Shown here: positions 42,425 to 50,778 of the stretch, in pieces
How positions within the stretch are numbered: position 1 is the stretch's first letter
How the letters are laid out: every line of letters starts with the position of its first letter
Origin: Streptomyces sp. ML-6
Lineage (GTDB): Bacteria > Actinomycetota > Actinomycetes > Streptomycetales > Streptomycetaceae
NCBI RefSeq assembly: GCF_030116705.1
Contig: NZ_JAOTIK010000001.1
Location: 5,174,501-5,238,500 of the forward strand
DNA: 64,000 nucleotides
Direction of reading: 5' to 3'
Program-made: the position numbers and the translations under genes
Notes under the pieces: model-generated
What the model was told of the DNA's origin: nothing
Seen by the model: only the letters and a program-made list of their open reading frames with translations
The model's database searches: none

Positions 42425-43744
42425 GTGTCCGACACCAACTCCGCGACGCACCCCGGCCCGGCCCCCGAGCCGCCCGTCGCCGGCCGGCGCGCACCGCACC
42501 CCGACATGCCCACCGACATGCCCGACGAGCAGTCCCTCGTCTACGGGGAGGCCATGCTGGCCGACCCGCACGCGGTCTTCGCCCGGATGCGGGAGGAGAG
42601 CCCGCTGCACCAGGACGTGATCCAGGGCGGCGGCAAGGTGTACGTCCCCACCCGCTACGAGGACGTGCGGGCGCTGCTCGCCGAACCCCGGCTGCTGCGC
42701 AGCTTCGCCGTCGAGGACCCCGACGCGTTCCAGGGACACATCGGCAACAGCGACCCGCCCCGGCACACCCGGCTGCGCAAGCTCACCGGCAAGGCCCTCA
42801 CCCCCAAGCGGGTCGAGCGGCTGCGCCCCGCCGTGGAACGGCTGGCCGACGAACTGCTCGACGGCCTGGCGGGCCGCGAACAGGTCGACATCGTGCAGGA
42901 GTTCACCCACCCGCTCGCCGAGCTGGCCGGCGCCGAACTCCTGGGCATCGACGCCGAGGACGCCGAGGAGTTCCGCACCTACTGGGACGACATGGCGGCC
43001 TTCCCCGACAGCACCGGTTTCCCCGAGTTCCAGGCGGCGACCGAGAACCTCGGCAAGCTGTTCGCACGGATCGTCGAGGCGCGCCGCGCCACCCCGACGG
43101 ACGACCTCGTCTCGGCCCTGGTGCACGCCCGCGTCGGCGAGGACCGGCTCAGCGACGCCGAACTCGTGCAGACCGGCATCTTCCTGGTGATCGCGTCCAA
43201 CAAGACCGTCTCCGCCATGCTGGGCAACGCGGTGCTCGCCCTGCTGGACCACCCCGCCCAGCTGGAACTCCTGCGCTCCCGGCCCGACCTGTTGCGCGGC
43301 GCCATCGAGGAGTGCCTGCGCTACGAGGCCCCGGTGTCCCTCACCAACCCGCTGCGCGCGGGCGAGGCGGTGTGCACCCGGGGACTGGACCTGGCCCCCG
43401 GCGACCTGGTGCAGCCCGCGCTCACCGCGGCCAACCGCGACCCGCGCCGCTTCCCCGACCCCGAGCGCCTCGACATCACGCGCCCGGTCGGCGGCCACGT
43501 CTCCTTCGGGCACGGCATCCACATGTGCCTGGGGGCCCAACTCTCCCGGATGACCGGCGAAGTGGCCCTCGGGCGCCTCGTGCGGCGCTTCCCGGAACTC
43601 CGGCTCGCCCACGGCGACCACGACCGGGACGTCCGCTGGTCCCGGGAACACATCATGCGGCGGCTCACCTCGCTGCACGTCGGCCTGGGCGCGCCCGCGC
43701 CGGCCGGTGGCACCACTCCAACCGAGACATCCGACGGGAGCTGA
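42425..43744 (+). CDS. Cytochrome P450 (second) with atypical I-helix ASNKT
   Basis: About 439 residues from GTG 42425 (AAAGGAG seven to ten bases upstream). It has ExxR (EECLR), heme loop FGHGIHMCLG, and a Pro-rich N-terminal extension (PGPAPEPPVAG, DMPTDMPDE). The I-helix oxygen-activation motif, normally (A/G)Gx(D/E)T, reads A257-S258-N259-K260-T261: the acidic residue is replaced by lysine, while the threonine remains. That may alter proton delivery and the reaction type. Candidate to oxidise a carrier-bound residue (Phe or Asn) or the NRPS-bound chain. Its stop is 6 bases before the ABC ATPase start. Confidence 0.92.
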   Translation: MSDTNSATHPGPAPEPPVAGRRAPHPDMPTDMPDEQSLVYGEAMLADPHAVFARMREESPLHQDVIQGGGKVYVPTRYEDVRALLAEPRLLRSFAVEDPDAFQGHIGNSDPPRHTRLRKLTGKALTPKRVERLRPAVERLADELLDGLAGREQVDIVQEFTHPLAELAGAELLGIDAEDAEEFRTYWDDMAAFPDSTGFPEFQAATENLGKLFARIVEARRATPTDDLVSALVHARVGEDRLSDAELVQTGIFLVIASNKTVSAMLGNAVLALLDHPAQLELLRSRPDLLRGAIEECLRYEAPVSLTNPLRAGEAVCTRGLDLAPGDLVQPALTAANRDPRRFPDPERLDITRPVGGHVSFGHGIHMCLGAQLSRMTGEVALGRLVRRFPELRLAHGDHDRDVRWSREHIMRRLTSLHVGLGAPAPAGGTTPTETSDGS

Positions 43745-43750
43745 AGCGAC

Positions 43751-44713
<963 letters not shown>

Positions 44714-44726
44714 GCGGGAGAACGAC

Positions 44727-45962
44727 ATGGCACTGGACATCGAGAAGCAGAAGAAGGACGAGAGCGGGGCACGCTCGGCGGAGAGCCTGATCGACCAGGA
44801 CTTCGTGCGGAACCCGCACGCCACCTACGCGTGGATGCGCGAGGAGGGCCCGGTCAAGCTCCGGCAGCAGAGCGGCTCGGTACTGTGGATGATCACCCGG
44901 TACGAGGACGCCCGCGCCGCGCTCGCCGACCCGAAGCTGCACAAGGACCCGCGCAGCTTCCCCAACCCCGCGGGCGGTACCGGGATGGGGCCCGAGGAGC
45001 CCGGCATGGAGCTCCTGTCCCGGCACATGCTCAACAGCGACCCGCCGGACCACACCCGGCTGCGGAAGCTGACCACCAAGGCGTTCACCGCCCGCCCGAC
45101 GGAGATGTTCCGCCCCCGGATCGAACAGCTCGCCGCGAACCTGCTGGACGGCTTCGCGCCGGGCCAGAAGATCGACGTCGTGGACGACTACGCGATGCCG
45201 CTGTCCACCCGGGTGATCTGCGAACTCATCGGCATCCCGGCCGCGGACGGCGAGATCTTCCGCGACTGGTACACCACGATGACCGGGGTGCACGCCCCCG
45301 AGCAGGTCACCGAGGCCCGGCAGTCGCTGATCAGCTACCTGAGCGCGCTGATCGCCGACAAGCGGTCCCACCCCGCCGACGACCTCATCAGCAACCTGCT
45401 CCAGGCCCGCGACGCCGACGACCTGCTGACCGAGACAGAGGTCATGTCGATGGTGTTCCTGCTGCTGGGGGCGGGCCACGAGACCGCGATCAGCTTCATG
45501 GGCACCGCGATGCTCTCCCTGCTGTCCGAACCGGACCAGCTGGCGGCGCTGCAGAACGACCTGTCGCTGCTGCCCGGCGCCGTCGAGGAACTGCTGCGCT
45601 TCGAGAGCCCGATCAACATCGCGACGTTCCGCTACGCGGCCGAGCCCGTGGAGATCGGCGGGGTGACCATCCCGGCGGGCGACTCGGTCTTCGTCTCGAT
45701 CGGCGCGCTCAACCGCGACCCCTCCCGGTTCGAGGAGCCCGACCGGCTGGAGATCACCCGCCCGGCCACCGGCCACCTGGCCTTCGGCCACGGCCTGCAC
45801 CACTGCCTGGGCGCACCGCTCGCCCGGGTCGAGGGCGCGGTCGCCATCGGCCAGCTGATCACCAGGTTCCCGAAGCTGTCGCTCGCCGTCGACCGCGACG
45901 AGCTCCAGTGGCGGTTCAGCCTGATGCTGCGGTGCCTGGAATCCCTTCCGGTGGTGCTGTGA
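44727..45962 (+). CDS. Cytochrome P450 (third)
   Basis: 411 residues. I-helix AGHETA, ExxR (EELLR), heme loop FGHGLHHCLGA with the cysteine ligand. Conventional CYP107/105-like architecture with no membrane anchor. RBS GCGGGAG precedes ATG 44727. The stop overlaps the GTG of the following deacylase gene (GTGA). Probable tailoring enzyme of the peptide; the actual substrate cannot be read from sequence. Confidence 0.93.
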   Translation: MALDIEKQKKDESGARSAESLIDQDFVRNPHATYAWMREEGPVKLRQQSGSVLWMITRYEDARAALADPKLHKDPRSFPNPAGGTGMGPEEPGMELLSRHMLNSDPPDHTRLRKLTTKAFTARPTEMFRPRIEQLAANLLDGFAPGQKIDVVDDYAMPLSTRVICELIGIPAADGEIFRDWYTTMTGVHAPEQVTEARQSLISYLSALIADKRSHPADDLISNLLQARDADDLLTETEVMSMVFLLLGAGHETAISFMGTAMLSLLSEPDQLAALQNDLSLLPGAVEELLRFESPINIATFRYAAEPVEIGGVTIPAGDSVFVSIGALNRDPSRFEEPDRLEITRPATGHLAFGHGLHHCLGAPLARVEGAVAIGQLITRFPKLSLAVDRDELQWRFSLMLRCLESLPVVL

Positions 45963-46495
45963 CCGGACGGTTCGGGGCGTCCGTCTCGCGGCGGCCGGCA
46001 ACGACGCCGGCCGCCGACGACACGACGTACCACCGGCTGATGTCGATGCTCGCACGGTCCTCGGCCACCTACCGGATCATCGACCACGCACCCGAGGGCC
46101 GTACCGACCTGGCCAGTGAACTACGCGGTCACCGGCTGGAGATGGCCGCCAAGTGCATGGTGGTCAACGTGCGCAGAAAGCAGGACGGGGACCACCATGT
46201 CCTCGCCGTGGTCCCCGGCCACCGCCGGGTCGACCTGCGCAGCGTCAGGAAGCTGTTCGGTGGCAACGACGCCACCCTGGGCGACCGGGACGAGGCCGAA
46301 CGCCTCACCGGCTGCCGCACCGGCTCCATCATCCCGTTCTCCTTCGACGAGGCACTGCCGCTGGTGGTCGACGCCGGCCTCCTCGTCCACGACGAGATCT
46401 TCTTCAACGCCGCCCGGCTCGACCGGTCGATCGCGCTGCGGACCGCGGACTACGTCTCGCTGGCCGACCCGCGCGTGGCCGACGTCGCCAAGTAG
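45959..46495 (+). CDS. YbaK/ProX-type aminoacyl-tRNA deacylase family protein
   Basis: 178 residues, YbaK/EbsC fold. The conserved lysine region reads EMAAKCMVVNV; LVVDAGLLVHDEIFFNA is also typical. The family hydrolyses mischarged tRNAs in trans. GTG 45959 overlaps the P450 stop, so it is translationally coupled to biosynthesis. I infer a housekeeping or self-protection role: clearing tRNA mischarged with a modified amino acid (for example hydroxylated Phe or Asn) made by this pathway. A role on carrier-bound thioesters is the alternative. Last gene of the long operon; imperfect repeats of GTCGCCAAG surround the stop. Confidence 0.85.
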   Translation: MTGRFGASVSRRPATTPAADDTTYHRLMSMLARSSATYRIIDHAPEGRTDLASELRGHRLEMAAKCMVVNVRRKQDGDHHVLAVVPGHRRVDLRSVRKLFGGNDATLGDRDEAERLTGCRTGSIIPFSFDEALPLVVDAGLLVHDEIFFNAARLDRSIALRTADYVSLADPRVADVAK

Positions 46496-46541
46496 CCGCG
46501 TCGCCAAGCAGCCGACGTCACCAAGGGGCGGACGGCCCGCT

Positions 46542-46565
46542 GCCCCGGCCCTCACCGGCCGGGGC
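46542..46565. terminator. Hairpin between convergent genes
   Basis: A perfect 9-bp stem (GCCCCGGCC / GGCCGGGGC) with a 6-base loop lies at the end of the NRPS operon and overlaps the stop of the minus-strand response regulator. It has no clear T-run; it could stop transcription from either side. Confidence 0.55.
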
Positions 46566-47211
46566 GCACCAGCCGGTGCTCGTAGGCGAAGATCACCAAC
46601 TGCACCCGGTCGCGCATGCCGAGCTTCGACAGCAGCCGGCCGACATGCGTCTTCACCGTGCCCTCGGAGAGGAACAACTCCTTGGCGACGGCCGCGTTGG
46701 AGGCGCCGCGGGCGATCAGCAGCAGCACCTCGCGCTCGCGCTCGGTGAGCGCGTCCAGCGGATCGGGGCCGGACGCCGGCGTCGGCAGGTCCGGCGCCAC
46801 CTCGGCCAGCAGCCGCCGGGTGGTGGTCGGGGAGATCACCGCGTCGCCCCGGTGCACGGTGCGGATCGCGGACAGCAGGTCCTCGGCGGGCGCGTCCTTG
46901 ACCAGGAAGCCGCTGGCCCCGGCCTGCAGGGCGGCGAAGGCGTGCTCGTCGACGTCGAACGTGGTCAGCACGATCACCTTCGGCGGGTCGGGCCTGCGCA
47001 GCAGCCGCCGGGTCGCCTCGACCCCGTCCATCCGGGGCATCCGCACGTCCATCAGCACGACGTCGGCGGCGGTCGCCTCCAGCAGCTCCAGGGCCTGCGC
47101 GCCGTCCCCCGCCTCGCCGACGACCGTCATGTCGTCCTGCGCCTCGACGACCATGACGAACCCGGCCCGCACCATCGCCTGGTCGTCGACGAAGAAGACC
47201 CGGATCGTCAT
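46552..47211 (-). CDS. LuxR/NarL-family response regulator
   Basis: 219 residues. N-terminal receiver domain (VDDQAMVRAG, phospho-acceptor in LMDVRMPRMDG, VLTTFD, and the lysine in VKDAP) and a C-terminal LuxR-type helix-turn-helix (LTEREREVLLLIARG, TVKTHVGRL). ATG 47211 overlaps the end of the histidine kinase gene by 4 bases, so the two form a cognate pair. It may regulate the adjacent peptide operon or the neighbouring membrane protein; the target is not visible. Confidence 0.96.
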   Translation of the reverse strand: MTIRVFFVDDQAMVRAGFVMVVEAQDDMTVVGEAGDGAQALELLEATAADVVLMDVRMPRMDGVEATRRLLRRPDPPKVIVLTTFDVDEHAFAALQAGASGFLVKDAPAEDLLSAIRTVHRGDAVISPTTTRRLLAEVAPDLPTPASGPDPLDALTEREREVLLLIARGASNAAVAKELFLSEGTVKTHVGRLLSKLGMRDRVQLVIFAYEHRLVRPGR

Positions 47212-48404
47212 GCCGTCTCCCGCCGCTCCCCGGCGAGCGGGGTCCGCAACGGCAGCCGGGCACTCACCAGGAAACCTCCTCCCGGCGCCGCACCCGTGGT
47301 GACGGAACCACCGGCGACGGCCATCCGCTCCCGCATCCCGACCAGCCCGTGACCCGCCCCGTCGCCGGGGCCGGGACCGTTCCCGTTGTCGCGCACCTCG
47401 ATCTCCACCCTGTCGTCCGACCACTGGAACCGTATCCCGCAACGGGCACCGGCACCCGCGTGTTTCAGGGTGTTGGTCAGGGCCTCCTGCACCAGCCGGT
47501 ACGCGGCCAGTTCGGCGGCCGGGGTGAGCGGACCGGGCGTGCCGGTCTCGGCGAAGTCGACGGACAGCCCCGACTCCCGTACCCGGTCCAGCAGTTCGGG
47601 CAGCCGGGAGAGGTCGGGCTGCGGGCCGAAACCGTCGCTGCCGTCGCCGCTGCGCAGCACGCCCAGCAACCCGCGCATGTCCGTGAGCGCCTGACGCCCC
47701 GCCTCCTCGACGGTGCGCAGCACCTCCGCGGCGCGTTCCGGCCGGGCCCGCGCCGCGTACCGGCCGCCCTGCGCCTGGCTGACGATGACGGAGAGGGAGT
47801 GCGCGACGAGGTCGTGCATCTCCCGGGCGATCCGGGCGCGTTCGTCCAGCGCGGCCCGGTGGGCCCGCTCCTCGCGCTCGGCCTCCGCGCGGGCCGTGCG
47901 GTGCTCCAGCTCGCCGACGTACGCCAGCTGGATGCGGCGGAACAGGCCGAGGCTGAAGGCCACCAGCACGATCGCCAGCAGGAAACCGGCCAGGAACATC
48001 GGCGGCAGCTGCGTCTGCGAGGACAGGGCGGTCCGCAGCGCGACCGCGCCCGCCCCCACCACACCCACCACCAGCGCCGCCTGCGGGGCCCGCCGGCCGC
48101 CGTGCGCGCAGTACGCGAACAGCGCCAGGGGGAAGGCGAGCAGCGAGGGCAGCAGCGGGAAACCGCCGGGCAGCACGGCGGCCTGCACCGCGCAGGCCAC
48201 GCCCGTCACCACGAAGGACAGGGTGGGCGCGGAACGCCGCCACGCCCCCGCGGCGTGGCCGACGACCACCGCGGGGGCGAGCAGCGGAGCCCACACCCCC
48301 GGCAGCGCCAGCCACAGCAGCAGCAGCGTCCAGCCGCCGACCGGAACGGCGACGGCCAGGGTGAGCAGTACGTCCGGACGGGCCGGACGGGCCGGGGGCG
48401 TCAT
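47208..48404 (-). CDS. NarL-type sensor histidine kinase (HisKA_3)
   Basis: 398 residues. The N-terminal half has several hydrophobic segments, then a HisKA_3 dimerisation box (ERARIAREMHDLVAHSL, phospho-acceptor His in MHDL) and an HATPase domain (EALTNTLKHAG N-box, DNGNG, GHGLVGMRERM). Start ATG 48404 overlaps the stop of the upstream membrane-protein gene (ATGA). Partner of the response regulator at 46552-47211. Confidence 0.95.
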   Translation of the reverse strand: MTPPARPARPDVLLTLAVAVPVGGWTLLLLWLALPGVWAPLLAPAVVVGHAAGAWRRSAPTLSFVVTGVACAVQAAVLPGGFPLLPSLLAFPLALFAYCAHGGRRAPQAALVVGVVGAGAVALRTALSSQTQLPPMFLAGFLLAIVLVAFSLGLFRRIQLAYVGELEHRTARAEAEREERAHRAALDERARIAREMHDLVAHSLSVIVSQAQGGRYAARARPERAAEVLRTVEEAGRQALTDMRGLLGVLRSGDGSDGFGPQPDLSRLPELLDRVRESGLSVDFAETGTPGPLTPAAELAAYRLVQEALTNTLKHAGAGARCGIRFQWSDDRVEIEVRDNGNGPGPGDGAGHGLVGMRERMAVAGGSVTTGAAPGGGFLVSARLPLRTPLAGERRETA

Positions 48405-49405
48405 TCGCCGCACAGCCGGCACACGGCCCGGGTGCGGCGCTGGTACGTGCGGGTGGCGCCGAGCAGCGCGAGCCCGAACAGGGCCCAGCCGCCGTACACC
48501 GCCAGGATCACCCAGGAGTTCGCGCTGCCGGAGTCGAAGGGCAGCTCCGGGCCGCCGAGCAGGTGGTTGACCGAGGCGAACACCGGGATCAGGCCCTGGA
48601 GCAGCAGGGCCGCCGACAGGCCCCAGCCGCAGGAGACCAGCAGCATGCGGGGCACCCTGCGACGGGCCAGGAACGGCACCCAGAACGGGTAGACGCGCCC
48701 CCACGAACTCACCAGCGCCAGGGACAGCACGCCGCCCCCGACCAGCAACATGGTCTCCATGACCGGGAATCCCTCGGGGTATTGCTCGGGACGGCCGATG
48801 CCGCCCCCCGCCCACCAGTAATACTTCACGCCGGGGTAGATGAAGGCCAGTCCGAACGCCGTGTACCCGAGCCAGTCCGCCGGCCGGTCCCGCTCGCCGG
48901 GGCGCAGCCCGCACAGGTCGCAGCCCTCCCCGGTGCGGCGCTGGAAGGCGAGGGTGGAGCGGGCCAGCAGCAGCGTCGCGGCGAAGGCCACGGCACGGGT
49001 GAGGAAGCCCGGCCAGTCCACGGTCGCGAAGTCACCGGCGGGAATCCCGGTGACCCAGAAGAACGAGCGGAACGCGTCGAAGATGATGCCGACGGCCGAC
49101 CACAGCAGCAGGACGCAGGAGGTCCAGCCGACGAACAGCAGCACCGGACGGGCGCCCTTGCCGGGCCGCTCCGACGAGGCGGCGAGCGCCGCGACGATAC
49201 CGGCCGCCGCACCCGCCCAGGCGGCCCACGACGGCACGATGCCCAGCGAGCTGATGTAGTCCGCCGCGCCCGGCAGATGGGGCTCCAGGGCCTTCGTCGC
49301 GAGCACCCCCGCGGCCGCCGCCAGCACCGGCCACAGCCGGGTGCGCCGGGGGGCGGCGGTGGGGGGAGCCGTCCTCTCGGTCAGTGGAATGACGCCCTCG
49401 GGCAT
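48401..49405 (-). CDS. Multi-spanning membrane protein with two CxLCG motifs
   Basis: 334 residues, about seven to eight hydrophobic segments. Family not recognised. Two short cysteine motifs stand out: CDLCG in the middle and CRLCG at the very C-terminus, resembling half-sites of a metal or zinc knuckle. The start ATG 49405 has a GAGAGGAG site upstream. First gene of a three-gene operon with the kinase and regulator, so it may be an accessory sensor or the main target of the system. Confidence 0.85.
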   Translation of the reverse strand: MPEGVIPLTERTAPPTAAPRRTRLWPVLAAAAGVLATKALEPHLPGAADYISSLGIVPSWAAWAGAAAGIVAALAASSERPGKGARPVLLFVGWTSCVLLLWSAVGIIFDAFRSFFWVTGIPAGDFATVDWPGFLTRAVAFAATLLLARSTLAFQRRTGEGCDLCGLRPGERDRPADWLGYTAFGLAFIYPGVKYYWWAGGGIGRPEQYPEGFPVMETMLLVGGGVLSLALVSSWGRVYPFWVPFLARRRVPRMLLVSCGWGLSAALLLQGLIPVFASVNHLLGGPELPFDSGSANSWVILAVYGGWALFGLALLGATRTYQRRTRAVCRLCGE

Positions 49406-49707
49406 CTCGGACTCCTCTCCCAGCGGTGCTGCGGCCTGACTCTGCGGCGCATGCGGTCATGGACCACCCTGGCAGCCACGACCCGGCCGCCGCGTCTGCC
49501 TCAGGTCTTGCGCGGATGTGACCTGCGGATGATTACCCGCCCCCCGGGGGTGCCCCGTACGGTCGTTGCCGGTACCGGCAATCCCTCCGGTCACCGGCTT
49601 TCCCCTGGCTAGCGTGCGGATGCCAACCGCACGCGGCCCACGGCGTCCCCGGAGAGCCCCTCGGAGCCGGAAGCGGCCATCGTCCATCAGCGTCAAGGAG
49701 CCGATGC
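49406..49707. promoter_or_regulatory. Divergent intergenic region with palindrome TTGCCGGTACCGGCAA
   Basis: This 302-base gap separates the minus-strand sensor operon from the plus-strand methyltransferase gene. It contains a perfect 16-base palindrome at 49566-49581 and a TAGCGT hexamer at 49610-49615 that could be a -10 box for the methyltransferase gene. No convincing -35 box is seen. The palindrome is a candidate operator. Confidence 0.4.
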
Positions 49708-50778
49708 ATGTCCCGATCGACCGACCCGGCAGACCAGGCCCCCGATGCCAACGGCGCCTACGCCGCGCCGTCGCACGACCCCGTCGCCGAGCGCTTCATG
49801 GCGATGACCGACGTGATCACCCCGAACGCCGTCCGGGTCGCCGCGACCCTGGGCCTGGCCGACCTGGTGCGCCAGGGGGTGAACCGGCTGGACGACCTGG
49901 CCGCCCGCACGTCCACCGACCGCGACGCGCTCGGCGAGATGATGCGCCACCTGGCCGTCCAGGGCCTGTTCGAGCAGCCCGAGCCGGGCGTCTACGCGCC
50001 GACGGAGCTCTCCCGCTGGATCGAGAGCGACCACCCCGTCGGGATGCGCGAGTTCCTCGATCTGGACAGCCCGATGGGCCGTCCGCAGCGCGCCTTCGCC
50101 AGCCTGCTGCACAGCATCCGCACCGGCGGTCCCGCCTACGCCGAGGTGTACGGCAGGACCTACTGGGAGGACCTGGACGCCCACCCCGAGCTGAGCCGGG
50201 CGTTCAACGCGAAGATGGCCAAGCAGGTCTCCGAGATCGCCGCGGACGTCGCCAAGACCTACGAGTGGGACCGGGTCGGGCACGTGATCGACGTCGGCGG
50301 CGGCACCGGCACCCTGCTGTCCGAGGTGCTCGCCGCGCACCCCGCGCTGCGCTCGACCCTCGTCGACCTGCCCGCCGCGTCCGGCGGCGCCGGACAGCTG
50401 CTGGCCGCCGCGGGCGTCGCCGACCGGTGCGAGATCGTGCCCGGCAGCTTCTTCGAGCCGCTGCCCGCGGGCGCGGACGTGTACGTGCTGTCGACGATCC
50501 TGCACGACTGGAGCGACGACGCCTCCCGCCAGATCCTGCGCCGCTGCGCCGACGCCGCCGGCGAGCACGGCAAGGTCCTCGTCGTGGAGCACCTGATCCA
50601 GCCCGAGATCCGGCAGGGCATCTCCACCCTGAACCTGATCCTGCTGGCCACGCTCGGCGGCAAGGAACGCTCCCTCGACGAGTACGGGGAGCTGGCCGCC
50701 ACAGCGGGGCTGGAGGTCCTGCGGACCATCGAGCTGCCCTCCGGACGCTCGCTGCTGGAGCTCGGCCGCCGCGCATGA
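49708..50778 (+). CDS. SAM-dependent O-methyltransferase (family 2, dimerisation plus SAM domains)
   Basis: 356 residues. N-terminal winged-helix dimerisation domain (VRVAATLGLADLVRQG) and a Rossmann SAM domain (VIDVGGGTGTL, then the catalytic-type LHDWSDD). The family methylates small-molecule hydroxyls, often phenols of natural products. Start ATG 49708 after AAGGAG. The stop overlaps the ATG of a UbiB-like kinase gene. It could tailor the NRPS product (for example a Tyr hydroxyl), but it lies outside the operon and its pairing with UbiB points rather to a quinone or other lipid. Confidence 0.92.
   Translation: MSRSTDPADQAPDANGAYAAPSHDPVAERFMAMTDVITPNAVRVAATLGLADLVRQGVNRLDDLAARTSTDRDALGEMMRHLAVQGLFEQPEPGVYAPTELSRWIESDHPVGMREFLDLDSPMGRPQRAFASLLHSIRTGGPAYAEVYGRTYWEDLDAHPELSRAFNAKMAKQVSEIAADVAKTYEWDRVGHVIDVGGGTGTLLSEVLAAHPALRSTLVDLPAASGGAGQLLAAAGVADRCEIVPGSFFEPLPAGADVYVLSTILHDWSDDASRQILRRCADAAGEHGKVLVVEHLIQPEIRQGISTLNLILLATLGGKERSLDEYGELAATAGLEVLRTIELPSGRSLLELGRRA

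Noticed and set aside
40991..43744. A single 917-residue MFS-P450 fusion
   Set aside because: The joining Arg/Pro stretch is out-of-frame composition; one added base restores a stop, a ribosome site and a start.
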